A stretch of 64,000 nucleotides of DNA, taken from positions 4,650,001 to 4,714,000 of the forward strand of contig NC_070562.1 in the NCBI RefSeq assembly GCF_026914185.1, in the 5' to 3' direction. Of this stretch, positions 1 to 11,249 are shown in pieces (position 1 is the stretch's first letter; each line of letters begins with the position of its first letter). Made by a program: the position numbers and the translations under genes. Below the pieces are notes generated by a model. That model was given only the letters and a program-made list of their open reading frames with translations, did no database searches and was not told where the DNA came from. The stretch comes from Puccinia triticina (lineage: Eukaryota; Basidiomycota; Pucciniomycetes; Pucciniales; Pucciniaceae).

Positions 1-361
1 TTTTTTTTTTTTTTTTTTGGAAAGTAGATTTCAACACTTCTGCAAGTTTTGAGAGACAATAATTCATGCCTCCCCATTTCTCCTCACCCCTCCCCCTCCC
101 TGCCTGACTTATCAGACTATTTTTTCTCAGGAATAATTCATATGAGTTTGTAAAAATGACCTATTTGATCTGGCAACAAAATGAAGCTTTTACTATGGTC
201 AAAAACTAAGACAGGGGAAAATCAAGAGGAAGAGGGATGATATAAGGGTTATGATGTTGCAAGAAGGAAAAAAATTAAAGAGAAATTTCAAAAAGAAAAA
301 AAAATGATCAATATAATTTGATCAATATATGCCATATTGATCAATATATGCCTTCCCAAAT
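1..361. other. AT-rich stretch without a gene
   Basis: The window opens with a run of T. At about 303-355 an 18-20 bp unit (gatcaatatatgcc) occurs in tandem. No reading frame of interest is seen. The break against the copia pol at 362 is where that element loses the rest of its reverse transcriptase. Confidence 0.6.
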
Positions 362-3300
362 TCATCCATGTTTGTAGTGTTGGCGCAGACCGTAGATGGC
401 TTTCTTTAGGTCGAGTACTGAATTAGGCGGGCAGTCATAGCCCTGCGGTGGGAGGAGGGTTACTGTCTCTTCAAGCGGGCACGTCAAGAAGGCACTTCGG
501 ACGTCTAATTGGTGTATAAGCATGCCGTTGTTTGCGGCAAAAGAGATTAGGAGCCTCAGGGATGCTGCTTTTCCGGTTGGGGCGTAAATGACGTTGAAGT
601 TTCTGCCGTGAATTTGGCGAAAGCCCTGCGCGCAGATCCGGGCTTTAATTTCAATTACCTCATTGCTAGGCCCTAGCTTGCGCCGATAAGCCCATGTCGA
701 CGGGAGTAGTTCATCCTTGTCGCTTCTTTGCCTAACCGTCCAGACTTGATGGTGGAGCATGTTTGCTATTTCCTTTAGCTTGGCTTGAATCCAGTGTTGA
801 CGATCCTTGCCGCTCATCGCTTGTCAATGTGTTTTCGGATCAATTTCGATCTCGACCAGGAAGGCTTGTCAAGATCTCTTCCCAGTAACGATATTGGCTG
901 CGTCAATGGCGCTTGAGATTTCCTTTGCTGGCGGGGCGGTTGTCCACGCATATTGGCTACCTGCCGAGGCAGGGGACTGCTTGTTATGAGTGTCAGCAGA
1001 GTTGGCAGGGATTGGCGACTGGCTTGCACGCAATTGCCGAACAATGTCCCCAAGGTCTCGTTCGTCCTCGTCTAGTCCGCGCTGAGCCTCCTCCAGTTCT
1101 TGTACCGTTTCCTCCTCGCTGTACGGCATGGGTTCTTCTTGCTTGAACATTGGCAGCTTGTTGGGGCCAAATGGAGTGAAGCTTTTGTTGAGTGGTGGAC
1201 AGTCGGGAAAGGTCGTCTCGTCGAAGTGCAGATGTTTCACCGTAACGATGGCTCTATCCTCCATACGGTATACCTTGTAAGATGAATAATCATTGTCGTA
1301 TCCTAATAGAATACCTTCCCAAGATATTGAGGCGAATTTCGACTCTCTCTTTTGCTTCGGCTTAACTATCCACACGCGGCAGCCAAAAGGCCGGAAGAAG
1401 TGGACGTTTGGCTTCATTTTGAACATCAGTTCGAGAGGCATTACCCTTCCTTTCGAGAGGGTGGGCAAGCAGTTGGTTGTCGCGGTGGCTGTCTGAACAG
1501 CTTCAGCCCACCATTCCGGGGCCATATTGGCCTGCATCATGAGGCATTGCGTCATGTCTATAATGGTTCGATTCGCTCTCTCGGCCATCCCGTTGTTCTG
1601 CGGGGTGTATGCCGGCGCCACGTTGTGCTGGATGCCTTCGGCCGTGAGATAATCTCCAAGTGAACCATTGACGAACTCCCCACCTCCGTCGGATATCAAT
1701 TTCTTCATTTCGTAACCGGTCTGCTTCTCGAAGAACACACGAAAATTGCGGATCGCCTGGGCCGCCATGCTTTTTTCCTTTAGGATGGAGGTGTGGATGA
1801 ATCCGGTATGCTGGTCCACTAGCGTGAGAAAGTACCTCGCTCCTCCATTGGTTGGAGGCGAGATAGGGCCAACTAGATCGGCGTGAATTACACTCAACGG
1901 GTCCTCTGCCGTCTTGAAGTGTCCGCTGCAAGCTAGCCATGTTAGTTTCCCTTGCATGCAGGCAGTGCATGCGTGGGTTTTCGTCAGATCTAGGGGCTCG
2001 GAGACGACCTTCTGAATCCTGCCGGAGCTTGCATGGCCTAAGCGATTGTGCCAACGCTGGAAGTCGGATAGCTGAGGCGAAACCGTGGTGTTTAGGCTGA
2101 CCGCCGAATTCGGGGGAAAGGAAACTCCAACTATCTCAAGCAAATCATTCCCAATGGCGACTTTGAAGGGACGTTCGTTGTCGATTTGTACCTCGAATGA
2201 GCCATTTCTCTCGCGAACAACTGCTTTATTGTCTAGCATTTTCATCATCGAAACAAGGTTGCGGGACAACTTTGGCACGAATAGGGCATCGCGCAAGGTT
2301 AGTACCTGACCGGAGGGCAGGAGGAGATGGGCTGTCCCTCGAGCTACGGCGACTAGGTCGGATTTGCCGCTGCCAGTCACGATGCTAATGTTGACTGGAG
2401 CTGTGTCGACGAAGTAGGCCAGGTCGTTGATCATATGATTACTGGCGCCTGAGTCGAGGATGGTTGAGAGGGAGTTGGACGAAGTCGTCACGTTATAGGT
2501 GAAGGAAGGGCAAGCAATGGTGTGGTGCACCTCCTCCTCCTTGCCTTCATCAACAGCGGCGTGATGAGCGCTCCGTTGACGCTTTTGGGGTCGTTCACGC
2601 TCCTGTAGAGGCTTGTCGGGCGGGCGAGTGGTTGGATGAATCGTCCAGCACGTGTCCTCTGTGTGCGTGGTTGCTTGAGGATTGTGCTTACCACCGCTGC
2701 ACCGTATGACCGATGGGCCTGGCTTCTTGTGTCTGTGGCTGGGGACGGTAGCAAGGGCGGATGTTGATTGTTTGGGATCCTCAACGAATTTTTGTTTGGT
2801 CAATGTTTTGTGTTGTCCAATGTCTTGCAACTTGGCGATGATCTCTTTTGGCTTTGCTAACGCTTTGAGGTCGGCAAATAAAGCTTGCATAAGCATCGGA
2901 CGCCTCTTGGTGATTTTTCCGACTATTCCGCATCCTACCAGCACGTCCGGGACTTTCAGGCCCAGAGAGCTAAATTCAGCTAGACTCTCTTCCATTTCGG
3001 TAATGTACGTGTTCATATCTTTGTTGAATTGTATGTCGAGCCACTTGTTCCATACTTGGAACACGGATAATAACGAGTCGGATGCATAGATGCTTTTGAT
3101 GTCAGACCATATTTGAAATGGGTCCTGCTCGTTATCGTCGTTTATAACACTTGTGAAGATTGCATTCGACATCGCCTCACTTAGAATGCTGCAAGTACGA
3201 AGAGCGCCTTGCCGTTCCTTGTCACCTGGTTCCTTTGAGAGCGGCTCATCAAGATAGGTTTCTAGATGCCGCGGCCGCAAGTGCATTTTTATTTTTCTCT

Positions 3301-3430
3301 CCCAGAGAGGAAAATTGGAACCGTCGAACTTTGGAACGTTGACATGGTCTTTGTTGGGGCTGTATGCGTCGCTCTTGGTGGTTTGAGGAGTCTTTTCCGC
3401 ATTGGCTGATCCAGTTCTTGTATTGGCCAT
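362..3430 (-). pseudogene. Ty1/copia gag-pol, truncated and with two stops (element C0)
   Basis: A single reading frame starts at the ATG at 3430. It runs through Gag (UBN2-like, residues 30-215), a degenerate zinc knuckle (TEDTCW), aspartic protease (ILDSGAS, near 323), GAG-pre-integrase (WHNRLGH...CTAC) and integrase (HADLVGP near 515, SDGGGEF near 578, MAERANRT near 615) into the start of reverse transcriptase. In-frame TGA codons at 869-871 and 824-826 interrupt it just before RT; both would be arginine if CGA had mutated to TGA. RT ends after IYGLRQ at 362, so the catalytic YVDD-type motif, RNase H and 3' LTR are missing. Protein order (IN before RT) identifies copia. The element cannot move by itself. 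The family call is secure; the original 5' ATG is only the first good one. Confidence 0.9.
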
Positions 3431-4302
3431 ATCGTGCTGCTTTCAGTTGCTTGTCGTATGAGGTTGTGTGTCGAGCGTGTCGAGACTGTAAATCTGAAAG
3501 ATTTAGAGCAACTAAAATAGATTTCTTTGTCTTAATAACTCTTCTGTATATACACGTATTTTCTGGATAAGAAAAGTAAAGTTATTGAGAGAGGAAGTTT
3601 ACCTAAAAGCAGCACTAGGTTATGCTGGATTCTGGATAAAGCCTCCTGGTTGCTTGCGCTGATGCTTCGCTTGTGTGTGACGAGTTTAACGGGTCTGGAG
3701 CGATAGAATGCGCATCTGTCAGAGACATCTCCAGACTGGTTTTGCTGCACTTTTTCTGTTTCTTTTAACTCACCAATGCAGGGACTAGTTATATAAATAA
3801 CTTAGTCTTTTCCTGTCTGTACGGGTGGTCTTGGTCTGGGTCTGTAGCAAGAAGCATGATTGGCTTCGCTTTAGTTCTATTGCTTTCTTTGTTTGCTAGA
3901 TCTCCAGAATGGGATCTGCTCACCTTGGTCGGTGCTGGCCGTGATCCTGGCTAGGAGTGAGTTCTGCACCTTGTTCCGAATACGCTGCGCAAGGGTTCTG
4001 TTGAGTATAAAGTTGGTCAGCTTTGTCTGCATATCAACTTTATCTCTTCTCGGCTACGTACCCGGAGGCGTGTTCTATTTTACCTTTTTCCTCTGCGGTT
4101 GCCGTTGCGAGTGCCGTGTCTGCAAAGGACCGTGCGACTCGCGTCAGCTAAAGCTTTGGTTTAGGGTTTGGCTTGACTGCTAGAGGTGCTTACCTCTTTG
4201 CGCAGCTGGGTTGTGGTTTGGGTCTGTCCGCGCGAGCTCTCTGAAAGATTGCTGCGGGTGGTCTGGGTTCTGGTCTAACCGCGCTAACTTCCGCGGGGGT
4301 CG
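3431..4302. other. probable 5' leader and LTR of copia C0; no gene
   Basis: This stretch lies upstream of the C0 gag on the minus strand. A minus-strand TATA-like box (TTTATATAA, 3789-3797) would fit an LTR promoter reading toward gag. I could not fix TG...CA borders, a primer site or a target duplication, so the LTR limits are undefined. The last 100 bases adjoin the hAT remnant and may already belong to it. Confidence 0.35.
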
Positions 4303-5407
4303 TTGCTGGTCTGGGGCTATAATCTCACAGTTGATGCCCGAGAGGTCATTGACCGCATATTAAAGGAATATCAAGAACTAAATGCGGCTGGGGTATTTGA
4401 AGACGTTTTTTTCTTGCCGCGCGAGTGGAAGGAGATAGACAATCTCAACTGCGAGCTGGAGGTGACTCTGTCAATAGTCCTGCTGTTGGGAGCCAGCAAT
4501 TTACGCTTGGATCTCCTCATTTTACCCACAGGTGTTTGTCAAACTGACCTTGTACATGGAAGGAAATCAGCCCACCGGAGCTCAAGTGATTCCCAAATAC
4601 CTTGAGCTCAAAGAAATCTTGACCGAGAAGCTCAACAGTGCCCTCGAAACAGATTCATTGTACCCAATGTATCACGCGATTTTAAAACATGTTGACAAAT
4701 ATCTTATTGAGGCGATGCAATGCCACACTCTTATCCTTGCAACCATTTTGCATCCGTGCTACAGGATGCACTTATTTGAGCTTGCTTTTGGACCGGATAG
4801 CTCTGAAGTCGTCGAAGCCATGAATTTGTTGAATGAAGAATTCGGAAAAACAAAAGAAATGATTGAACTGAACCGCCCCGAGGCGGAGGTTGTGGCTGAA
4901 TCCAAGCCTGAGGTGATGGCCATTGATAAACCAACCCCTGCTCCGCCACAATCACTCAAGGCCCGTCTAGCCTCACGCATGACCAATCAAACACCCGAAG
5001 AGAACAAGATTGAAAGTTTCTTGAAGGCCCACTTGGCATTCAAGGATAGAGCAATGGACCGTCATCAAACCCCCTTAGAATGGTGGAAGGTACCGTCTTT
5101 TTGACCCTCATTTGAATTTATTCCTTTCGCTGAAACAGCCTTTTTCCTACAGTTCAATCAACAGGCCTATCCGACTTTGGCTGTCATGGCGCGAGCCTAC
5201 TTAGGATGTGTGGGTTCCTCATGTGCGGTTGAGAGACTTTTCTCCGCCGCTGCGGATGTCTGTAGCAGTAACCGTGGCCGCTTACTTCCTTCAACCATGT
5301 CCCACAGTGGAAGTAGCCTCATGTGGCTTCGGGAGGAAGTGCTGCTGACTGGTTCATTTGAAAAAGCGGGGAGTTTTTTAGCTGCAGTCCTACCTCGAAA
5401 AAAGTGA
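4303..5407 (+). pseudogene. hAT transposase, C-terminal half (hAT1)
   Basis: Three exons read through cleanly: about 4303-4461, 4532-5089 and 5153-5407, joined by introns of 70 nt (4462-4531) and 63 nt (5090-5152), both GT-AG and in phase. The first piece has the central transposase segment (REWKEIDNL), the second a KYLELKEIL...CHTLILATILHP segment typical of hAT, and the last the hAT dimerization domain (PLEWWK, FNQQAYPTLAVMARAYLG, SSCAVERLFS). The BED zinc finger and the first catalytic aspartates are absent, so the copy is 5'-truncated, perhaps by copia C0. The downstream terminus at 5525-5647 matches small elements in this window, suggesting this family mobilises or once mobilised them. 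Confidence 0.85.
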
Positions 5408-5524
5408 TATTATAGACTATAATACATATATTTACATGTCTGTTTTTTGTTACTAGTAACGGAAAAAAACCACAGTCCGTAGTAAAGTAACATAGTTGTT
5501 CCAATGTCAACTAGTAACGTAAAA

Positions 5525-5647
5525 AAATCTACTTCAAAATCTGTAATGTACCGTGCACGCGTTACGGATAACGGTACCGCTAACGGGCAAAAAAAGGTTA
5601 CACTACCGTTACGGTACCAATAACCGTACCGTACCTACACATCGTTG
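5525..5647 (+). repeat. right terminal region of hAT1, TAACG-rich
   Basis: About 120 bp downstream of the transposase stop are crowded with TAACG and GGTACC motifs and end in CGTACCTACACATCGTTG. Read backwards the end is CAACGATGTGTAGGTACGG, very close to the right end of the MITE at 27807-28217 (CAACGGTGGGTAGTTACGG), and both continue with a GGTTATTGGTA block. The left end of this hAT is not in the window, so its target duplication cannot be tested. Confidence 0.7.
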
Positions 5648-5648
5648 C

Positions 5649-6134
5649 CGCTGCTCTCATTGCTTGCGGGATTCTCTCCGCAAGGGGGAATTGGTTCTTC
5701 TTTACAATCATAACCTTGAGTCTCAGTGGGGAAAGCTGTTTTCTAACCAATGGAATGGCCCTTATCGCATTGTGTCACAATTTCCTGGTGAAAGTTACGA
5801 GTTGGAAGAGCTGGACGGGAGACTTTTGAAGTGGCGGGCGGCAGCGACGCATGTCAAGCGGTTTTATGCGCAGGGTTTTATGGATTTCAATCAGACTGTG
5901 GAATTGGATGACTCTGAGGATAAAGTTCAGGTTCCAGGGGACACCTTGTCTTCGGCGAGCTCAGATGGTGCGGCGTCTGGCAATGAAGATTCTGGCTTGG
6001 AAGCAGTGTTGGAGGGGGACGGTGCGGATCAGGCACCTCCGCCGTTGCAACGGAGTCGGCGTTTGCAGACCGCTGGGGACAGCGGTAAAAAGGCTGGGGC
6101 GGGGAAAGCCGTGGCAGGCAAAAGCCACAAGTGA
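5649..6134 (+). pseudogene. Ty3/gypsy integrase C-terminus (element G3)
   Basis: The frame reads LRKGELVLLYNHNLES, then QWGKLFSNQWNGPYRIVSQF and GESYELEELDG: the GPY/F module at the C-terminus of gypsy integrases. The same module occurs in G1 on the opposite strand (GKLFENKWNGPYQV...AYELEELDG), so the two are related. A low-complexity Ser/Gly/Ala tail follows to the stop at 6134. Everything upstream (gag, protease, RT, integrase core) is missing, replaced by the hAT1 end at 5647. No chromodomain is visible. Confidence 0.8.
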
Positions 6135-6711
6135 TTATTGGTGAGGGGGTGCGCTATCTGGTCTACAGCCAGGTTACATAGCCACCCCAGAATGATTGTT
6201 ATCCTATAGAGTTCGGTTTCAGTTTTGTTATACGTTTCACTGGCTTGTTGTCTATCTGTATTTCTAGGTGCGGGGTACGGGGATTTTGTGTGGAAAATCC
6301 TTCTGGGGTGGACCAGGTACCTTGCAGAATTTTCTCTTGTGGATTGCGGCTTCTCTGGTTTTTCTCTCGTGGAATGCGGCCTCTCTGGTTTTCTTTCTCA
6401 TGAATTGCGATTTCCTTTTGGATGATGTTACGGTAAAAAAGAAGGATAAAATGGAAAAAGGAAGTGCGGGGACTAAAGTGGTTCTCTTTCTGGGGCGGTC
6501 CAGGCACTTATAATTTTTTTTTTTTTTTTGGGATGGCGGACCTTTTTGCTCACTTTGCTTTGGATTCTCAGTTCTCTCTCTCTAGGTGAAAACTATCCGG
6601 GTGCGGAGCTCAGAATGTGCGTGTATTACAAGCATTGTTTCCGCAGAATAGGACTATATACAAGGAGGGGAGATGACAAAATGAGGAGAAGAGAAAGCAG
6701 GAAAAGGGAAG
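6135..6711. other. gene-free stretch between G3 integrase and the opposite-strand gene
   Basis: Three imperfect tandem copies of a unit of about 30 bp (core TTCTCTYGTGGAWTGCGGC) lie at roughly 6331-6420. A purine-rich stretch (ggtgaggggg) at 6141-6150 follows the integrase stop. No reading frame with recognisable content was found. Confidence 0.5.
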
Positions 6712-8109
6712 CTAGGGAAGTTTGGAATCAGAGGAGTGGCGAGTACGCTCCGTAGGGATACGCTCCACAGGGATAGTGGTGTTGTTCTCCGCGGCAGTAG
6801 GTTGTGTGGGGTGCGGCTTGTTGCGTAGCGCTTCCTCTAAGTTTTGTCGAGCTCAGAGAGTACTTTCGTTGGTGGGAATGATAACGGCTGGCTTGAGGCG
6901 TTTGACAAGTTGGTTGATGCCGACGAGGAAGGTTGTGTACCTACGGCGGCGTTGTGCGGGTGTTACCGCAGAGATGTGAAGCAAAGCGCGGTACATTTCG
7001 CGGAAGTAACCTACATATTCGAGTACGGCGGCGACGGGGAACACAGCTTCCTCCCAGAGGGGATTTTCAGGGAAGGTGTCGCGTAGGTTGCGGGAAATCT
7101 CCGCGATTTGACGATTTAGCAGCCCAGCTTTGGTGTCCTCAGCTGGCTCGGCAGGCGGCAGAAGATGGATAGGTACTGGCGAGGCTCGAGGGCGCGGAGT
7201 CGGAGAGTCAGGGGACGCGGCTCGGGCGGCAGCGGTTGGCGGGGCAAGGAGTCAGGGCGCTTTTGGAGTGGTATCAGCCAGCGGAGAGGTCGGATTCGTG
7301 GACTCCAACGTATGGATTGAGGAGGCCCAGGCAGCTCCGGCTTGCGGGATTTTGGTGTGCGGAACGGACTGGGGAGAACTGGGTGGTGAACCGGAAGGGG
7401 TATGGGACGGGTTGTTTGGTGCCATCTTGGAGTCCCTTGCTGGGGTGGCTGGAGCGGTTCAATGGTTAGCCGTGACACAACAAGTAGAAGCGGAGAGTTA
7501 CCTACCGGGAGCCTGGGGAAACGTGGGCTCTGGAGAAAGGATGATCGGTGTCAGGTCACGCGGACGAGCGGAAAATCGAGCTGCGAGGTCAAGAGTCTGC
7601 GAACCGGCGGGACATGGACGCTTTGGGGATCGATCCGAGGAATCCGCTGAGGGGTGTTTCAAACCAGTAGTGGGAGAAGGCCTGGCAGCCGACAATGGTC
7701 CAGCGGCAGAGGTTGATGCGGGTTCTTGAGGACGTTTGAGGCGCTTGTTGACTAGAGGATTGTTGACGCCGTGTTTACGGGCCCACGCCTGGGCTTGTTG
7801 GACGTAGTCCTTGGCGCTTGAGCAGTTGGCACAATTCGGCGGAGGCGTCATAAGGTCTTCACCGTGTGCAGAGGGCGACTTGGTGCGGGAACTGACTGAG
7901 ATAACAGACGGGGAATGTTCCGCGCGAGAGCTTCGCGATCCAGACAGCGGCAGACAGTTTTGTGATTCGTGGTGTCTGTGGGAGCTGTCGGATTTAGGTG
8001 TGAAGGCAGAGCAGCGGCGTTTTGAATCTCAACAGTTTTTACAAGTGCGACCAGCGCGGGAGTAGACGCAGGGGAGTCCAAGTTGAGTGCAGCAATTGCA
8101 AGCTACCAT
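6712..8109 (-). pseudogene. spliced opposite-strand accessory gene of G3, Cys-rich zinc-cluster protein
   Basis: The ATG is at 8107-8109. Exon 1 runs 8109-7506 (phase 1), an intron 7505-7440 (66 nt, GTAGGT...CCCCAG, branch-like GCTAACC) and exon 2 7439-6712 (TAG); total 444 codons. The frame is interrupted only by three TGA codons (8031-8029, one after TTPKAP, one after NESTL), each readable as CGA to TGA. The N-terminus is Cys-rich (CNCCTQLGLPC, TCKNC, then KRRC), like fungal zinc-cluster motifs; a Ser/Pro/Arg-rich middle has a second CANC; the C-terminus is helical (PVAAVLEYVGYFREMYRALL). It lies tail-to-tail with the G3 integrase. Function is unknown. The family link to G3 rests on position only. 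Confidence 0.6.
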
Positions 8110-8235
8110 ATTGAACTGTAGGTGATGTGTGGGAAAGGAGGAATGATGGGTATGGGATATGTGTTGAGTGTGGGAGCGGGTGAAGGTGTGGGAAGATCCT
8201 GGGGGCAGGACTCCAAAACTGGGGCGGATGTGGTG

Positions 8236-8244
8236 ATTTATATA
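8236..8244 (-). promoter_or_regulatory. TATA box of the G3 opposite-strand gene
   Basis: Minus-strand TATATAAAT lies 127 nt upstream of the ATG at 8109. The gypsy element G1 inserted about 40 bp further upstream (8283), separating this core promoter from whatever lay beyond, now at 26843 onward. Confidence 0.45.
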
Positions 8245-8282
8245 GGCAAGCGCGGTAGAATGTCCACGTGGGGATAGCGCGG

Positions 8283-9319
8283 TGTGGAACTTCTACGCTA
8301 GGCGTGATCTGAGCTTGGAAGGGAAATGTAGGAGTCACGGATAATGACAGACTACACAGGTGCTTGAAGGGCTGCCTTCCTTGAATAAGCTTCTGGGAGA
8401 ATGTGAACTAAGAATTTATAGTGTGGCGCAATCTTTAGAACTATTCTTAATTCTATTGGACTCTGAACCCTAATTACCTGTGTTCAGTGCGCAAGAGATG
8501 AGGAATGTTATATGTAAGGGATGTAATGAGGAATTTTATATGTAAGTGATGTAAAGAGGATTGTTATATGTAAGGGATGAAGAGGAGGAATGTTATATGT
8601 AGGTGATGTAAAGAGTAATGTTATATGTCAGTGATGTAAAGAAGATTGTTATATGTAAGTGTTGTAAAGAGAATTGTTATATGTATGAAATTTATCTATG
8701 TCAAGGGGGCAAGTTATATATTTCAATTAATATTTCAAAATATTATAATTCAACTATTTATATCAAGTGATGAGTGCTAGTAATCTACAATATTACTATC
8801 AAGTGCAAACATGAGGGAAAAAGAAAACAGGAAGGGGCAGAAGAGACCTCCTTTTATAGTAAATAAACTTGTCTGAGACTAGAAATATGTAGCTGAAAGA
8901 TTCTTCTACTATGTGATGTGTACAGCTGTGTGAAATACAAAAGGGCTTGGTATTTTACTATCTAAGTGGGAATTTCTTTTCACAGAAGAGTGTATCAGAT
9001 GTGATTGTACTCTGAGAGTGGAAAATATTCTGAGATCTACTGTGTATCTACTGTATATCTACTCTTATATGGAAAATACATCTATGAGCTGTTTCTTAGA
9101 GGTGATTCTTGGATGCTACTATGAGATGTGTTACATGTCTGATACTTATTTCAAGAAATGTTACCAGTTTTCTGGGTGTACAAATAATTGTGAAAGACGT
9201 GTGAAATTTAATATGGAGGTTATTTGTACTGTATATGTTTTGTATGTAGTTTATACTGTACTTTAATATTAAAATCTACGTCTTTTGTATATTCTTGCTG
9301 GTTGATTGATCTCACCACA
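8283..9319 (-). repeat. G1 3' LTR
   Basis: This 1037-bp LTR differs from its partner by scattered substitutions and one 28-bp unit. It contains seven tandem copies of a 27-28 bp unit with core TTRTATGTAAG (about 8496-8692); the 5' LTR has eight (about 25990-26211). The length difference of the LTRs equals one unit, which points to slippage after insertion or during replication. Confidence 0.92.
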
Positions 9320-9328
9320 TCCTCCCCC
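9320..9328 (-). other. G1 polypurine tract
   Basis: On the minus strand GGGGGAGGA directly precedes the 3' LTR start TGTGG, the expected position of the plus-strand primer. Confidence 0.7.
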
Positions 9329-10190
9329 AACTTATTTGTCTGTCCTCAGACAATGGAAAGGAAAGAGAATATAAAAAATAAGGAAAAGGAAAAGAAGAAA
9401 GAAAAGGATTTTTAATTTGTGTAGTTGTTCTGGACCAACGGTGAAAATGGTTGAGGTATGCGTGATAAAGTTTTGTTTTATTTAACTTTTGCACAGCGCG
9501 GTTGCTTTTGTCAGGATTGGTGATAGAAGTGACATTTGACTTGATTTCAGATTTCGCATCTTTACTACTTAACCAATTTGTTTTGATTATTTTGATGAGT
9601 GACACTTGTGTGAACGTTGGTTGACCATGATTGATCACATTTTATATGGTTTTGATCACAGGTCGTCTGTAAGGTAAGCTTTTTGTTGATTGCATTCCAC
9701 AATATATTTGAGTTTGATCCAGTCAAGAGTTTCCCCGGATTTTGATTCAATCACATGTATTCTCTAGAGTACTTTTACAGTTCGTCTCCACACTGATCCA
9801 TTTGATTTTCTTCTTTAAACTAGGTCGACTCGTCAAGTTTTACGGAACGTATATCACGGAAACGGTTTGTTATTATTTCAGACCCTCAGCTCAGGTTTGA
9901 TATTTAAGTGAATTTTCTTGGTTTTCCAAAATTGAGACCTTGTTTCCTAGATTGATCCTGCGCTGACGCTAAATTTAACAGAGAAGGTCAAAATCAAAGA
10001 CGCTGATACTTGATCTCTAATCTATTTCATATTGCCAAGGTTGAAGTTTTTTTTTTTTTTTTTTTTATACCAATACATGTAGTGATCTCTAACGTTCCTT
10101 TACTGACTCAATTGATCCACTTTTCCTTTGTTGCAAGATATCACTTATCCGTCCGCTTATCCTGACCAATTGATCCCTGAATCCCGTCCA
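9329..10190. other. gene-free segment between G1 3' LTR and its opposite-strand gene
   Basis: AT-rich sequence with many TTGATC and GATCA words and a poly-T run near 10048-10066. No convincing coding frame. The right part probably holds upstream sequence of the gene at 10302. Confidence 0.5.
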
Positions 10191-10196
10191 TATAAA
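10191..10196 (+). promoter_or_regulatory. TATA box of the G1 opposite-strand gene
   Basis: TATAAA lies 106 nt upstream of the ATG at 10302 on the plus strand, opposite to the transcription direction of G1 itself. No other strong TATA lies near. Confidence 0.5.
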
Positions 10197-10301
10197 CCAG
10201 CCCTTTCTTGTCCTTCCAACCACCAAGAATCACACGGCACAAAGTCCTCAGAAAGGAAAAGACATCCACCCAAAATATCATCCAAACAAAAACATCACAC
10301 T

Positions 10302-10831
10302 ATGTCTTATGAAAACCCGATCATTGTGCCCAACAATTCCCCTCAAGCTCTTAGTCGTGCAGCCAATGATGTAGATATTGCTAGATTACTTGCTCCTAAC
10401 GGCTTTCCGATCATTGTTGGAGAATGTTACTCTCAAGCCGAACTCGACGTCATTACTGAAGTCGTCTTAGTCTTAATTCAAAAACACTGTCACAGGCACC
10501 TCCCGCGTTCCTATATCGAACAAGAGAATCATATCCAATTATATCGCGAGATTCGCGACAGCTTCACGATGGTGAGTTTTTATCCTTCTAAGAATCCCTT
10601 TGACTTATACTAACTACTTTTTTTACAGACCAATCTTCATAAACTTCTTGGAAGCTTTTTCGCAGCTTTCCATAGCCGCGCTTCGCTAGACGGCCAAGAC
10701 GCCAATCAAGACAGTAAGTTTTTCATTTTCTTTCTCCTCCGATTGTTTGTGATAGTATTTAAAATGTGATGCCGCGTATTTTCTAGCCATCATGGAACCG
10801 TCCAACTCTTCCAGCTCGTAGGCGCCACCGG
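10302..10831 (+). CDS. spliced opposite-strand accessory gene inside gypsy G1
   Basis: Three exons give an uninterrupted protein of about 129 residues: 10302-10571, 10629-10713 and 10797-10831. Intron 1 (57 nt) is GTGAGT...TACTAAC...TTTTTTACAG with a perfect branch site; intron 2 (83 nt) is GTAAGT...TTTTCTAG. Phases match at both joins, and the stop is TAG at 10829-10831. The protein starts MSYENPIIVPNNSPQ, has a helical middle (QAELDVITEVVLVLIQKH, then IQLYREIRDSFTM) and ends in a Ser run. No signal peptide, Cys cluster or known motif is seen. Its last exons overlap the integrase C-terminus of G1 on the other strand. While G1 pol is full of stops, this gene is intact. I do not recognise the family; one possibility is an antisense ORF like those reported in some plant gypsy elements. 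Confidence 0.6.
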
Positions 10832-11138
10832 GCATCTGTCGACGTACTTGGTAAGGCCCGTTCCATTTATTCTCAAATAACTTTCCGTATTGAGAGTCCA
10901 AACTTTTATTATAAACTAATACCAAATCTTTTTCTTTTAATGTTCCTCTAGAAACTTTTTTATTATTCCAATAGTCCACAGATTGCTGTCTAGTACTAAG
11001 AAGATGCGAATGAACTCGTTGTAATAGCTTATCCCGTCGTCGTAATTGAAGAACTCGGGCCTCCAGTAGCTCTTGAGTTGATTTAACAGACTCCCAACTG
11101 ATTCCTAAAAAAGTTTCAAATTCCAAGTCTAAAGGCAA
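10686..11138 (-). pseudogene. G1 integrase C-terminus
   Basis: The frame contains LPLDLEFETFLGISW, then the conserved LVLVYNKSLDSQYGKLFENK, WNGPYQV and AYELEELDG (GPY/F module). It is separated from the integrase core by stops near 11240. After the GPY/F module it keeps only a short Lys/Glu-rich tail, with no chromodomain. It overlaps exons 2 and 3 of the plus-strand gene. Confidence 0.8.
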
Positions 11139-11249
11139 TATAGCCTGTTGACCAAAAACAAGCTCAAAAGTTGAATAGCCTGTAGTTTGTTTTGTTGAGA
11201 TTCAATCCGCAAAAAGTACCAAAGGAAGAAATGTTTGTCATTTTTTGCC

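Noticed and set aside
3431..3600. Search for a Met-tRNA primer site for copia C0
   Set aside because: No CTCATAA-type sequence or CCA-ending site could be found next to a TG...CA border, so no site is claimed.
9018..9266. 82-codon frame present in both G1 LTRs (also 26541-26789)
   Set aside because: Present in both LTR copies with one or two changes, but the translation is Tyr/Cys/Leu-rich LTR sequence without a motif; repetition alone is due to LTR duplication.
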